From contig NZ_JARXWB010000015.1 of assembly GCF_029892425.1 (NCBI RefSeq), forward strand, positions 1 to 64,000: DNA of 64,000 nucleotides. The letters run 5' to 3'. Source of the stretch: Bradyrhizobium sp. BR13661. Its GTDB lineage: Bacteria; Pseudomonadota; Alphaproteobacteria; Rhizobiales; Xanthobacteraceae. Each line of letters starts with the position of its first letter. The stretch's first letter is position 1. The translations under genes and the position numbers were made by a program. Shown in pieces: positions 34,710-43,856 of this stretch. Under the pieces are notes generated by a model. The model was not told the origin of the DNA and did no database searches. It saw only the letters and a list, made by a program, of their open reading frames with translations.

Positions 34710-35367
34710 CATCCACGGAAACTACGAGGCGTTGAAAGCGGTTCTCGCCGAGATCGACCGTATGCGCGTCACCGAGATCGTCTGCGTCGGCGACGTGGTC
34801 GGCTATTATTCCCAGGTGAACGAATGTTGCGATGAACTGAAGCGGCGCGGCATCCCCAGCGTTCTCGGCAACCACGACTGGTACCTCGGCTTCGGCGGTT
34901 TCTGCACCAGATCCAGAAGCGTGAACGAATGTCTGGTCTATCAGAGGAAGGTGATCACGTCCGAAAACGTGAACTGGCTAAGGGCCTTTCATCTGCAAAT
35001 GCAGATCGGGAATGCTCAGGTCGTTCACGCCGGTTGGGGCGATCCGATCGATGAGTACCTGACGAGCCCCAACGAAGACTATTTCGCGCGGCTTTCCGGC
35101 GTCAACTTTGTGAGTGGCCATACCCATGTACAAAGCATTCACCGCTTCGGCGAGAAGACCTACTGCAATCCGGGGTCCGTCGGGCAGCCACGCGACGGCG
35201 ATCCACGGGCGGCATTCGCAACGTTCGACGGCGAGACCTTCGCGCTGCATCGGGTCGAATACGACATGCAGAAGGTCTTCGAGCTGATGGAGACCGCGGG
35301 ATTCCACGACTACTACTATGGCGGGCTGAAGACCGGCGCGAAAAATCTCAGACGGCTCGAAGGTTGA
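34687..35367 (+). CDS. Calcineurin-like metallophosphoesterase
   Basis: The 226-residue protein shows the full metallophosphoesterase motif set: FISDIHGNYEAL, VGDVVGYY, LGNHDWYLG, VHAGWGDP and GHTHVQSI. CNPGSVGQPRDGDPRAAF is the end motif of the YfcE/PrpE-like branch. It hydrolyses a phosphoester or dinucleotide using two metals. The start ATG lies inside the ATP-grasp gene, so it is the last member of a tightly coupled four-gene operon. The substrate is unknown. Confidence 0.88.
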   Translation: MTTAFISDIHGNYEALKAVLAEIDRMRVTEIVCVGDVVGYYSQVNECCDELKRRGIPSVLGNHDWYLGFGGFCTRSRSVNECLVYQRKVITSENVNWLRAFHLQMQIGNAQVVHAGWGDPIDEYLTSPNEDYFARLSGVNFVSGHTHVQSIHRFGEKTYCNPGSVGQPRDGDPRAAFATFDGETFALHRVEYDMQKVFELMETAGFHDYYYGGLKTGAKNLRRLEG

Positions 35368-35444
35368 GCATCGAGATCTCAACGTCGTGTTCTCTTCAAA
35401 TCAACATCAAAACCGGCCTTCGGTTGGCCTTGTGAGCGCAAATC

Positions 35445-36212
35445 ATGACATCAAACGATCCGCAGGACGCGCAGAACTTTACCTACGCTGCCCATGAGGA
35501 AGTGGCCGCTTACAACAGGTTGCAGGAGCTGATGAAGACCTCGCCGTTGCCGCAGCGTGAATTCCACGCCAATCTCGGCCTGTTTCTGAATCGCCCATCG
35601 CTGGCGCGCATTCTCTTCATGCATGACCTCTATTCGAAGGCCCTGCACACACATGGCGTCATCATGGAATTTGGCGTGCGCTGGGGGCAGAACATGGCGC
35701 TGTTCACGACGATGCGCCACATCTACGAGCCCTACAACATGAGCCGAAAGATCGTTGGCTTCGACACGTTCGAAGGCTTCCCGTCGGTGGCGCCACAGGA
35801 TGGCGATTTCGACGGGCTGAAGATCGGCGGGCTCAATGTCACCCCCAATTACGAGGACGTTCTTGCGGAGATCCTGTCGGCGCAGGAAAAACTCGCGCCG
35901 CGCAGCCACATTCGCAAATTCGAGCTGGTCAAGGGGGACGTGACCGAAACTCTTCCCCGGTACCTTGAAAAGCACCCCGAGACGATCATCGCGCTGGCCT
36001 ATTTCGACCTCGATCTCTACGAGCCGACGAAACAATGCCTCGAGCTCATTCGCCCCTATCTGGCGAAGAACAGCATCGTCGGGTTCGATGAGCTGGTTCT
36101 TGCCGAAAATCCCGGAGAAACCCTGGCATTGCGCGAGGCCTGGGGCACGCAGGGCTATCGAATCTGCCGTAGCACCATCTCGCCGCAGCAGAGTTACGTG
36201 GTGTTCGAATAA
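35445..36212 (+). CDS. TylF/MycF-like methyltransferase
   Basis: The 255-residue protein resembles the TylF/MycF family of sugar O-methyltransferases. It has GVIMEFGVRWGQNMALF (SAM-binding loop), KIVGFDTFEGFPSVAPQDGD and ALAYFDLDLYEPTKQCLELI, the last with metal-binding aspartates. Members methylate sugar hydroxyls of antibiotics or surface glycans. It lies 77 bases after the phosphoesterase, possibly with its own promoter. It converges with the WbqC gene. Confidence 0.85.
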   Translation: MTSNDPQDAQNFTYAAHEEVAAYNRLQELMKTSPLPQREFHANLGLFLNRPSLARILFMHDLYSKALHTHGVIMEFGVRWGQNMALFTTMRHIYEPYNMSRKIVGFDTFEGFPSVAPQDGDFDGLKIGGLNVTPNYEDVLAEILSAQEKLAPRSHIRKFELVKGDVTETLPRYLEKHPETIIALAYFDLDLYEPTKQCLELIRPYLAKNSIVGFDELVLAENPGETLALREAWGTQGYRICRSTISPQQSYVVFE

Positions 36213-36262
36213 GGCGTCGATTTTCGATGCCGGGCCGTTTCCGGATGGAGGCGGCTCGGGGC

Positions 36263-36976
36263 CTATGCGTCCTGTCGCACAATCTCGTAGTTCTCGGCGA
36301 TGATCTCGCTCAGTTTCGACACTGGGTTGAACATCATCAAGTCGACGATCGACAGATATGGCACGTGAGGCTGACCGAACTGCTCGTAGGGAAACGGTCT
36401 TGCCCGAAGGGCTCTGAATTCGATTCCGCGCGCGCTGAACGCCTTGGCATCGTAGAGCTCCAGGCCGCCGATCGCGTTGATATAGGTCTGCGTGCCTTCC
36501 GCTTCGCACAGTGCGAGCACCTTGTCCTGAAACTTGAGTGAATGGTCGATCGGCACCTCGGACGAGATCTTGAACGTGGTCTTCAAGCCGAGATGCGCGC
36601 AGGTCATCTGCAGCGAATTGAAGAGATAACGAAATAGATTGGGGTCCTGAAAGCCGACGATCTCTTCCAGGAGCGGAAAGGTTTCCTTGAAGAAAGGCGC
36701 GGTGCGATAGGCCCCTCGCCATTGGTTGAGCAGCTTTGCACGGTCGAAATCGGGCGCCAGCTCCCTGTCGCGAATGTCCAGCGCATCCGAATCCTTCTTC
36801 AACGGGAGTGAAAACAAGGCGTCCTTGCCGTTGACCAGCATCCGATTGCGGTTGATCCAGCCCTTTTTGACGTATTTGATGTTATCGTAGACGATGAAGA
36901 GATCGACCGCACCGATGAGCTGGTAGTAGCCGATATAGGGAAGAAAATACGGCTGCATGATCGCGAGTTTCATCAT
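36263..36976 (-). CDS. WbqC family protein
   Basis: The 237-residue protein begins MMKLAIMQPYFLPYIGYYQL, the signature of the WbqC-like family found in O-antigen and other polysaccharide clusters. YDNIKYVKKGWINRNRML and YINAIGGLELYD are further conserved parts. Its biochemical activity is not established; roles in acyl or amino-acid transfer to sugars have been suggested. The start could be ATG at 36976, the adjacent ATG at 36973 or a GTG at 36985. It lies 19 bases after the GT25 gene on the same strand. Confidence 0.85.
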   Translation of the reverse strand: MMKLAIMQPYFLPYIGYYQLIGAVDLFIVYDNIKYVKKGWINRNRMLVNGKDALFSLPLKKDSDALDIRDRELAPDFDRAKLLNQWRGAYRTAPFFKETFPLLEEIVGFQDPNLFRYLFNSLQMTCAHLGLKTTFKISSEVPIDHSLKFQDKVLALCEAEGTQTYINAIGGLELYDAKAFSARGIEFRALRARPFPYEQFGQPHVPYLSIVDLMMFNPVSKLSEIIAENYEIVRQDA

Positions 36977-36995
36977 GTCTGACACCTGCGCTCAC

Positions 36996-37742
36996 TCAAC
37001 CCCAGGCTCGCGCATCGTGGGTATAGGTCGTCGAAGTCGCGTTGTCATTGCGCGGCACCACGAGCGGCGCGAAGCAGGCATATGCCTGCATGAAGCGATA
37101 GACGCTGTTTCCCATCCCATCCAGACCGGCCGTCGGCAGCATGCGATTGCCGAGTGCCTCGATCTGGACCGGCCGATTGTCCATCGGGTAACACAGCTCC
37201 AGGAGCCGCTTTGCGCCTGCGGGAGAGATCAGGTTTCCGGCTGGCCCGAAGCAGGTGTTGAGCCGTAGCGCGGCGACCTGGGAATTCGCAGCCTGGAAAG
37301 CGGCATCGGTCCGGTCATCCGGGCGCGCTGGCCTGAAGACCATCATCGACTTCATGCCCGGCGCCAGCTCGAGATCGAGCACGGAATCCGTATTGCAGCC
37401 GAGGACCAGCAGATCCCAGTTTCCGAGAGTCGGAAGCAGCATCTCCAGACGTGCGATGATGTCGTGGCGAACAGTACAATCGTCCTCGAACACAAGGGCG
37501 GGTTCGTTCTGCCCGGCGATCCAGTTCAATATCCGCCACAGTGAAGCGGCACCACCCACCGCCCCCCTCGTGAACCTCGCGCCTGGAGCGACAAGCCGCA
37601 TCGCCATCACGTCCTCATCGGTCATCTCCAGCCCGTTGGATGCTGCGAAGCGCTCGAATGCGATGTTGCAGCCGGCGTTCCGCTCCAGAAAGCGCGCAAA
37701 TTTTTCGGGATGACGATCGAGATTGATGACGAAGTTCTTCAT
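36996..37742 (-). CDS. Glycosyltransferase family 25 protein
   Basis: The 248-residue protein has the GT25 (LPS/LOS beta-glycosyltransferase) start KNFVINLDRHPEKFARF, ERFAASNGLEMT, and the DxD-like PALVFEDDCTVRHD. It would transfer a sugar, often galactose, to an oligosaccharide in the cytoplasm. GSxGA-type lid text is replaced by GPAGNLISPAGAKRLLEL, still recognisable. It is cotranscribed with the WbqC gene. Confidence 0.85.
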   Translation of the reverse strand: MKNFVINLDRHPEKFARFLERNAGCNIAFERFAASNGLEMTDEDVMAMRLVAPGARFTRGAVGGAASLWRILNWIAGQNEPALVFEDDCTVRHDIIARLEMLLPTLGNWDLLVLGCNTDSVLDLELAPGMKSMMVFRPARPDDRTDAAFQAANSQVAALRLNTCFGPAGNLISPAGAKRLLELCYPMDNRPVQIEALGNRMLPTAGLDGMGNSVYRFMQAYACFAPLVVPRNDNATSTTYTHDARAWG

Positions 37743-37922
37743 CTGCCAGACAGCACCATGAGCGAATGGATATCCGTGGGCTACTCAAATATGATTCGTC
37801 ATTGCCGCGGCTAGTCCAAAACACGTGTCAACCGCCGCCCCCCGCGACAGAGGAATGCTCCACGCAAGTTTCGGTTCGTATCGATAGCCGGTCACGGACC
37901 CTATCGACAATCAGGACTCGAG

Positions 37923-39095
37923 ATGAGTGATGCAGTCCCGTGTGAATTTCTGACGCCCCGTGCCGAGCGCCCGCTTCATATCGTGCGTCCACGGTTTCCA
38001 AGGACCGAGCAGTTCCTGGCCGCTTTCGAAACCGCGCTGGAAGCAGGCCAGGTCACCAACAATTCGCGCTGGGTCGTCGAATTCGAGCGGCGCCTGAGCG
38101 AATATCTTGGCGTTCCGACCCTCGTTTTCTGCAACGGACAGATCGGCATGATGGCCATGCTGAGAGCCGCCGGGATCACCGGCGGCGAAGTGATCGTGCC
38201 ATCGTTCACGTTCAGCGCCACGCCGCACGCCATCAAATGGGTGGGCGCGGAACCGGTGTTTGCGGACATCCTTGATGATCAGACCATGCGCCTCGACCCT
38301 GATGATGTCGAGCGCCGGATCACGGACCGTACGGTCGCGATCCTGGCCGTCGACGCTTATGGCATCGCCAGCGACTACGCTGCGCTTGCTCACGTCGCCA
38401 GGCGTCATCAGCTGAGACTCCTCGTCGATAGCGCACCCTCGTTCGGCACGCGCGTCGGCGGGAAACTGGTGGGCGGCTGCGCAGACGCGCAGATGTTCAG
38501 CTTCCACGCCACCAAGGCCTTCGCGACGATGGAAGGCGGCTGCGTCTGCAGCCACGACCCCGAACTGCTCGCGCGCGTCAAAGCCATGCGCAACTTCGGG
38601 CAAGTCGACGGCGCCGACTGCCACGAGGCGGGGCTGAACGGAAAAATGCTGGAGATATCGGCCCTCATCGGCCTCGAACAGCTCAAGACGTTCGAGCAGG
38701 CCGTTGCAACGCGCCGTCGGGCCGTCGCGCGCATGCGGATCGGTCTCTCCCGGATTCCCGGCCTGCGCGTCGGACAGGAGCCCGCGGACGTAGAAGCCAA
38801 CTGGCTTTATCTGCCTGTTGTCGTCGAGGCCGCCGAATTCGGATTGGACCGCGAGGCGCTGGCATCGGCGCTCGAGCAGCACAACGTGTTCGTGCGGAAG
38901 TACTACAGCCCCCCCTGTCACCACATGACGGCTTACAGCACGCAGCGCGAGGTGAAGCTGGAGGTGACGGAGAGGATCGCCTACAGCGTCATTGCGCTCC
39001 CGGTCTACAACGACATGACCAACGAAGAATGCGATCTCATCGTTGCCGCCATCCAGCACGTGCGCGAATCCGCGCCACGTGGACGCCAGTCTTAG
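37923..39095 (+). CDS. DegT/DnrJ/EryC1/StrS family aminotransferase
   Basis: This 390-residue PLP enzyme transfers an amino group to a keto-sugar nucleotide. EVIVPSFTFSATPHAIKW and PVFADILDDQTMRLDP are standard. The PLP lysine is in MFSFHATKAFATMEGG, and the acceptor-side FVRKYYSPPCHHM is present. It is complete. The epimerase gene follows after 55 bases, consistent with a short pathway to an amino-sugar used in a surface glycan. Confidence 0.92.
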   Translation: MSDAVPCEFLTPRAERPLHIVRPRFPRTEQFLAAFETALEAGQVTNNSRWVVEFERRLSEYLGVPTLVFCNGQIGMMAMLRAAGITGGEVIVPSFTFSATPHAIKWVGAEPVFADILDDQTMRLDPDDVERRITDRTVAILAVDAYGIASDYAALAHVARRHQLRLLVDSAPSFGTRVGGKLVGGCADAQMFSFHATKAFATMEGGCVCSHDPELLARVKAMRNFGQVDGADCHEAGLNGKMLEISALIGLEQLKTFEQAVATRRRAVARMRIGLSRIPGLRVGQEPADVEANWLYLPVVVEAAEFGLDREALASALEQHNVFVRKYYSPPCHHMTAYSTQREVKLEVTERIAYSVIALPVYNDMTNEECDLIVAAIQHVRESAPRGRQS

Positions 39096-39150
39096 CCGCA
39101 AAAACAGATCGCACTCATGCGATGACCCCAAGGACATAGAAGTCGAACAG

Positions 39151-40179
39151 ATGCAGAAAGTTCTCGTCACTGGAGCCGGAGGCTATATCGGCATTCCCCT
39201 GTGCCAGATGCTGGCCCAAAAGGGATATTCGGTGGTTGCGCTCGACCGAGGTTTCTTTGGCAAGGATCGATTTACGCAGGCGGCTTCCCATCCGAACATC
39301 AGGCTGCTCGTCGACGACATCCGAACCGTGGATCCCAAGCAGTTCGAAGGCATGGACGCCGTCATCGATCTGGCCGGGCTGAGCAACGATGCCTCGGCCG
39401 AAATCGACCCCGAGCTCACGGTCTCGATCAACCATCAAGGGGGTGTTCGCCTGGCTCGCGCGGCCAAGGAAGCCGGCGTTCGCCGCTATGTCTATTCGAG
39501 TTCCGCATCGGTCTACGGCCACGGCCAGGAGGTTGCGCTCAACGAGCACTCGGTCTGCCGCCCGCAGACGCTGTATGCCGAGAGCAAGCTTCACGTCGAG
39601 GACGAGCTGCGCAAGCTGCAGAGCGGCACGTTCGAAACGGTCATCCTGCGCAACAGCACCGTCTTTGGCCTAGCTCCGCGCATGCGCTTCGACCTCGCCA
39701 TCAACGTGATGACACTGCGCGCGTGGAAAGAGCGCGTCATCTACGTCATGGGCGGCGGCGAGCAATGGCGGCCGTTCATCCACGTTCGTGACGTCTGCCG
39801 CGCCCTGATGATGGGCATCGAGAGCGAGGCGTCGATCGTATCCGGCGAGACCTTCAACGTCGGCGGCGACGATCTCAATTATCAGATCAAGCAGCTCGCA
39901 AATTTCGTCAAGGACATCATTCCGAACATCGTCACGCACACGATCCCGGATGCGACGGACAAGCGGACCTATAATCTGTCCTTTGCCAAGATCCTCCAGC
40001 GCCTGAAATTCGATCCGTCCTCCCGCGTCCATGAGGGCATCGTGGAGATCAAGCAGGCCCTCGAGCGCGGCGTGGTGAGTGGCGACGATCCCACGACCCA
40101 TACGCTGGGATGGTACCGTTCCCTGATCGACTGGGAAAAACGGATCAAGGAATTGTCGATCAACGGCAGGATCCTGTGA
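39151..40179 (+). CDS. NAD-dependent epimerase/dehydratase (nucleotide-sugar type)
   Basis: This 342-residue extended SDR has KVLVTGAGGYIGIPLCQML, YVYSSSASVYG with the catalytic Ser, LYAESKLHVEDE with the Tyr/Lys pair, and ILRNSTVFG. EQWRPFIHVRDVCRA is the usual nucleotide-sugar binding block. It acts on a UDP-, GDP- or dTDP-sugar. The ATG at 39151 is preceded by GAAGTCGAACAG. It is convergent with the GT39 gene, whose stop lies only 5 bases away. Confidence 0.9.
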   Translation: MQKVLVTGAGGYIGIPLCQMLAQKGYSVVALDRGFFGKDRFTQAASHPNIRLLVDDIRTVDPKQFEGMDAVIDLAGLSNDASAEIDPELTVSINHQGGVRLARAAKEAGVRRYVYSSSASVYGHGQEVALNEHSVCRPQTLYAESKLHVEDELRKLQSGTFETVILRNSTVFGLAPRMRFDLAINVMTLRAWKERVIYVMGGGEQWRPFIHVRDVCRALMMGIESEASIVSGETFNVGGDDLNYQIKQLANFVKDIIPNIVTHTIPDATDKRTYNLSFAKILQRLKFDPSSRVHEGIVEIKQALERGVVSGDDPTTHTLGWYRSLIDWEKRIKELSINGRIL

Positions 40180-40183
40180 TCGC

Positions 40184-41689
40184 TTAAGGCGCTAGTTCGG
40201 GCGGCGGCGAGCGATCCAGCACGTCGCCCTTGGCGCCCTCGAGCAGATCGATCCCATAGGTCTCGACGACGAGCGGCCCACGCTTGCGCTGCAGCTCGCC
40301 GACACGCGTCACGTGCGTGAAGAGGTCGTTGAGGAACGGATGGCCGTCGGGCCTGGCCTCGTCGACATAGATCAGCTTGCCTGCGAGCAATTTCGGATCG
40401 GGCTCGGGCATGTTGACCCAGCGGATACGCTGGTTCTGCTGCACCACGCACGTGCCGCGCGGCAGGTAGAAGGCGAGCCAGCCCGTGGTGCCGTAGTCCG
40501 GCGTGAGCACGCAGGTCGCACCATTGCGCAGACGCTCCGCTTCGATGCCGGCTGCAAGCTCGCGCCAGCCGACGCCGACGCTGCGCACGGTCGCATCGCG
40601 GCGATAGCCGGACAGCCAGCCCGTATTGGCCTGCACGATCAGCGCGGCAAACATCACGATGCCGGCGGGCGCGGCCCAGCGCAGGCAGAAATCCACCAGG
40701 CGCCGCGCGCGCGGTTTCCACTGCGCGAGGTTGGCGGCAGCCGCGGCGGCGACGATGAACGGCGGATAAACCGGCGCAAACCAGTTGGCCTCGACCCGCG
40801 CATGCAGCGAATGCCAGACGAAATAGGCAACGATAGTCCAGAACATGCTCTCGATCAGCACGCGCGAGGCCAGCGCGCCTGCCCTGCGCCAGGTCAGCGC
40901 GTGCAGGCCCATCGCGCCGAGGATGAAAACCAGCGGGGTTGCGAACCCGATCTGGGTCGGGATCAGCTCGGCGATGAAGACCGGACGGAAGTCTTCGATC
41001 CTGGCGCGCCCGAGCTGCTTGACGAACGAGACCCAGTGATGATCGGCATTCCACAAGATCACCGGCGAGAACAGTGCAAAAGCAACGAGGCCGCCGAGAT
41101 AGGGCCAGGGCGAGAGAAACCAGCGCCGCAGCTTCGGCACCGCCGCAAGCCAGATCAGGATCGCCGCGCCAAAGAACATCGCGGTATATTTCGACAGCAG
41201 GGCCGCGCCGACGGCTGCGCCGACAGCGAGCCACCAGACGCCGCGGCCGGTCTCGAGCACCTTGGCGAGGAAGAACAGCACGAAGCTGGAGGCGACCAAC
41301 AGCGGCGCATCCGGCGTCACGATCAGCGTGCCGACCGAGGCGATCATCGTCACGTTGAACAGGATGGCGCTGGTCGCCGCCAGGCGCGCGCCACCAAACA
41401 GGATCGCGGCCGTGCGATAGATCGCATAGCTCATCGGCAGCGCGAGCAGGATCGAGACCAGGCGGACGCCGAGCTCGGTATCGCCCGCGATCATCGTGCC
41501 GGCGCGGATGACGTAGGCCACCATCGGCGGGTGGTCGTAATAGCCCCCGGCGAGGTTCTTCGACCACATCCAGTAATAGGCTTCGTCGAAGGTGATCGGG
41601 GTGAAGGCGGCCGCAACCAGCCGCAATGCGACCAGCGCAAGGATCATGAGTGCCGTGTTGCGGACGATCCGCGCGTCAGCCCCGCCCAT
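40184..41689 (-). CDS. ArnT-like glycosyltransferase family 39 protein
   Basis: The 501-residue membrane protein has about 11 hydrophobic segments and the GT39 (PMT/ArnT) motif TFDEAYYWMWSKNL in the first periplasmic loop, followed by YYDHPPMVAYVIRAG. Such enzymes use polyprenyl-phosphate sugars to glycosylate lipid A or other periplasmic acceptors. It is directly downstream of the GT2-GtrA gene (30 bases), which would make the polyprenyl-phosphate sugar donor. Confidence 0.9.
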   Translation of the reverse strand: MGGADARIVRNTALMILALVALRLVAAAFTPITFDEAYYWMWSKNLAGGYYDHPPMVAYVIRAGTMIAGDTELGVRLVSILLALPMSYAIYRTAAILFGGARLAATSAILFNVTMIASVGTLIVTPDAPLLVASSFVLFFLAKVLETGRGVWWLAVGAAVGAALLSKYTAMFFGAAILIWLAAVPKLRRWFLSPWPYLGGLVAFALFSPVILWNADHHWVSFVKQLGRARIEDFRPVFIAELIPTQIGFATPLVFILGAMGLHALTWRRAGALASRVLIESMFWTIVAYFVWHSLHARVEANWFAPVYPPFIVAAAAAANLAQWKPRARRLVDFCLRWAAPAGIVMFAALIVQANTGWLSGYRRDATVRSVGVGWRELAAGIEAERLRNGATCVLTPDYGTTGWLAFYLPRGTCVVQQNQRIRWVNMPEPDPKLLAGKLIYVDEARPDGHPFLNDLFTHVTRVGELQRKRGPLVVETYGIDLLEGAKGDVLDRSPPPELAP

Positions 41690-41719
41690 ACGAGCTTCCC
41701 TGCAAGCGTCCTTGACGCG

Positions 41720-42847
41720 CTATTTCTTGCGCCAGACGAACAGTCCGGACATCGCGTAATTCCACACCACGCCCATCAGCGCGCCGGCAAGCCCGGCCAG
41801 CCACCAGATCGGCTCCTGGTCGTAGACCGAGAAGGCGACGCCGACATTGGCGAGCAGGCCGACACTGCAGACGATGTAGAACATGATCAGGCCGCGCAGG
41901 ATCGCAAAGCCCTTCAGCCGTTGATCGCGATAGGTGAGGAAGTTGTTCATGATGAAGTTGCTGGTCATGGCGACGATCGCACCGGCGGCCTGCGCCTCCG
42001 CGAACGGCACCTTGATCAACTGCAGCGCGATGAACAGCGTGGTGAGATGCACGACGAGGCCGATGCCGCCGACCATCGCAAACAGGATGAAGCGCAGCGA
42101 GACGATGTCGTTGGTCAGCTTCGCCAGCACGAGGCCCAGGAAATCCAGCGCGACCATGGAATCCAGCTTGCTCTCGCCGTGCTGGCGGGCACCGAACGTG
42201 TAGGGAATCTCGACCGCCCGCAAATCGCCATGTGCGGTCGCGACGAGGTCGAGCAGGATCTTGAAGCCGTGCACCGACAATTTCGGCGCCAATTGCTCGA
42301 AACGGTCGCGGCGAACCATGAAGAAGCCGCTCATGGGATCGGCGATCTCGACCCGAAGCATCTTCCTGGCGAATTCGGTCGCCAGCGCGCTGGCGCCGGC
42401 GCGCTGCTTGTTGAAGCCTTCGCTCTTGTAGCCCTCGATGTAGCGGCTGCCGACCACGAGGTCGGCCTTGTCGCTGGCGAGCAAGAGCAGCATCTTCGGC
42501 AGCTGCGTCTCGTCATGCTGGAGATCGGCGTCGATCACGGCCGCATAGGGCGCGCTGGAGGCCAGGATACCCTCGATGCAGGCGCCCGAGAGGCCTCGGC
42601 GGCCGATGCGGCGGATGCAGCGGACGCGACTGTCCTTCTGCGCCAGCGCGCGCACGACATCCCAGGTGCCGTCGGGTGAATTGTCGTCGACGAACACGAC
42701 TTCCCAGGCGACGTTGGCAAGGGTCGCCTCCAGCCGGCGGTAGAGCACCGTGACGTTGTCGCGCTCGTTGAAGGTCGGGACGATGACCGACAGTTCCGGC
42801 CCTTCCTGGGCCTGGCCGTCGACGCCCGGTCTGATCGCTTCATTCAT
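41720..42847 (-). CDS. GT2 polyprenyl-phosphate glycosyltransferase fused to GtrA
   Basis: The 375-residue protein is a two-part fusion. Residues ~15-240 are a dolichol-phosphate-mannose-synthase-like GT2 domain (SVIVPTFNERDNV, VVFVDDNSPDGTWDVV, AAVIDADLQHDETQLP, ADPMSGFFMVRRD). Residues ~250-375 are a four-helix GtrA-like membrane domain (TNDIVSLRFILFAMVGG, ending VWNYAMSGLFVWRKK). It would load a sugar onto a polyprenyl phosphate and help flip it. The ATG at 42847 begins MNEAIRPG; upstream in-frame codons lack similarity. It is upstream of the ArnT-like gene. Confidence 0.9.
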   Translation of the reverse strand: MNEAIRPGVDGQAQEGPELSVIVPTFNERDNVTVLYRRLEATLANVAWEVVFVDDNSPDGTWDVVRALAQKDSRVRCIRRIGRRGLSGACIEGILASSAPYAAVIDADLQHDETQLPKMLLLLASDKADLVVGSRYIEGYKSEGFNKQRAGASALATEFARKMLRVEIADPMSGFFMVRRDRFEQLAPKLSVHGFKILLDLVATAHGDLRAVEIPYTFGARQHGESKLDSMVALDFLGLVLAKLTNDIVSLRFILFAMVGGIGLVVHLTTLFIALQLIKVPFAEAQAAGAIVAMTSNFIMNNFLTYRDQRLKGFAILRGLIMFYIVCSVGLLANVGVAFSVYDQEPIWWLAGLAGALMGVVWNYAMSGLFVWRKK

Positions 42848-43108
42848 GACGGCAGCGTATATCCGCCGCGTCCTGCGCTGCCAAGTTCTTGAGCTATCAG
42901 CCGGGGGTTTCTCTGAGGGGATCGCCCAAAAGGGGCCCCAAAATGCCAACGACCCCGGAACGGCGGACCCGCGCGTACATCCGGCGCAGGCCTAAGCTAT
43001 TCCAAGGTCGTTCCAGCGCCGGAGCTTTTGGCTCAACGTCGCCGTTAGAAGCCAAATGGGGACGAGAAAGCCGCTTTGCAAGGGGTGAAAGCCGCCTTTT
43101 TCAGGCCA

Positions 43109-43315
43109 TTACTGGTTCGGGACTTCCCGGATCACCGGGCCCCGCGGCGCCGGCGCGGCAGGGGCTGCGGGCGCCATGGCGGCGGGCGCCGGCTCGACCT
43201 TGGCCGGCTTCGCCGGCTTGCCATACTGCCCGATCGGCCCAAACACGACGGCAACCGCCAGCACCACCGCCGCGACGACCGCGCCAAAAATGCCACCTAC
43301 CGACTCAGACGACAT
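43109..43315 (-). CDS. Small single-span membrane protein, Ala/Pro-rich
   Basis: A 68-residue protein with one membrane segment (GIFGAVVAAVVLAVAVVFG, about residues 7-25) and a tail rich in Ala, Pro and Lys ending APRGPVIREVPNQ. I recognise no family. The start ATG at 43315 is chosen because residues before it lack hydrophobic or conserved character. It lies alone between the GT2-GtrA gene and the next small genes. Confidence 0.55.
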   Translation of the reverse strand: MSSESVGGIFGAVVAAVVLAVAVVFGPIGQYGKPAKPAKVEPAPAAMAPAAPAAPAPRGPVIREVPNQ

Positions 43316-43397
43316 ACCAACTTTTCCCCGGTCACGCCTGTTGATTAATAGCACTAGCCTCGGATCGCGGGAATAGGCCGGAGGCCCCTATCGCGAC

Positions 43398-43856
43398 CTA
43401 TGCGAGGATCGTTCCGATAACGGCCGACGCGATCAGCGCTGCAGCTACAAAGACGACGAAATTCTTTGCCCAAAAGAAGAACGCGTTCGCTTGCGAATAA
43501 GCGCTGATCGTATTCCTATTGAATTGCTCCCGGTCAATCGGCTTGGGTGCCGATTCGATCCAATCCACAAAGCCGCGCGCGTGAATGAAGGCCGCAAGAT
43601 ATTGCAGATAATCGAACAGCAATGCCAGCGCTCCGGCGCCCGCAGCAGCAATCCAAAGCAAACGATGCACCCCGGTGAACGCAGGCACCACCTTTTCAGT
43701 TGTCGCCAGCGCATACGTGATCGCCAGTGAGCCCGCCCACACATACTTGCACAGCTCGGAGAGCTTTCCGCCAAACTTGGGTATGTTAGCGGCTTCGGTG
43801 GCGTATGCCTTTTGAAGATCATCCGGCGCAATGTCAGACACGGCCGTCATCATCAC
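43398..43856 (-). CDS. Hypothetical three-helix membrane protein
   Basis: The 152-residue protein has hydrophobic segments around residues 40-55, 66-92 and 125-150. A charged stretch (WIESAPKPIDREQFNRN) lies between the second and third. I do not recognise a family. Its start overlaps the end of an upstream 61-residue gene by 23 bases, indicating a coupled two-gene unit. Base composition is somewhat lower in GC than its neighbours. Confidence 0.6.
   Translation of the reverse strand: MMMTAVSDIAPDDLQKAYATEAANIPKFGGKLSELCKYVWAGSLAITYALATTEKVVPAFTGVHRLLWIAAAGAGALALLFDYLQYLAAFIHARGFVDWIESAPKPIDREQFNRNTISAYSQANAFFFWAKNFVVFVAAALIASAVIGTILA

Noticed and set aside
40313..42679. A 788-codon open frame on the plus strand opposite the two glycosyltransferase genes
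   Set aside because: It is Arg/His/Asp/Gln-rich with no motif and lies antisense to two well-supported membrane glycosyltransferases; it is a by-product of high GC.
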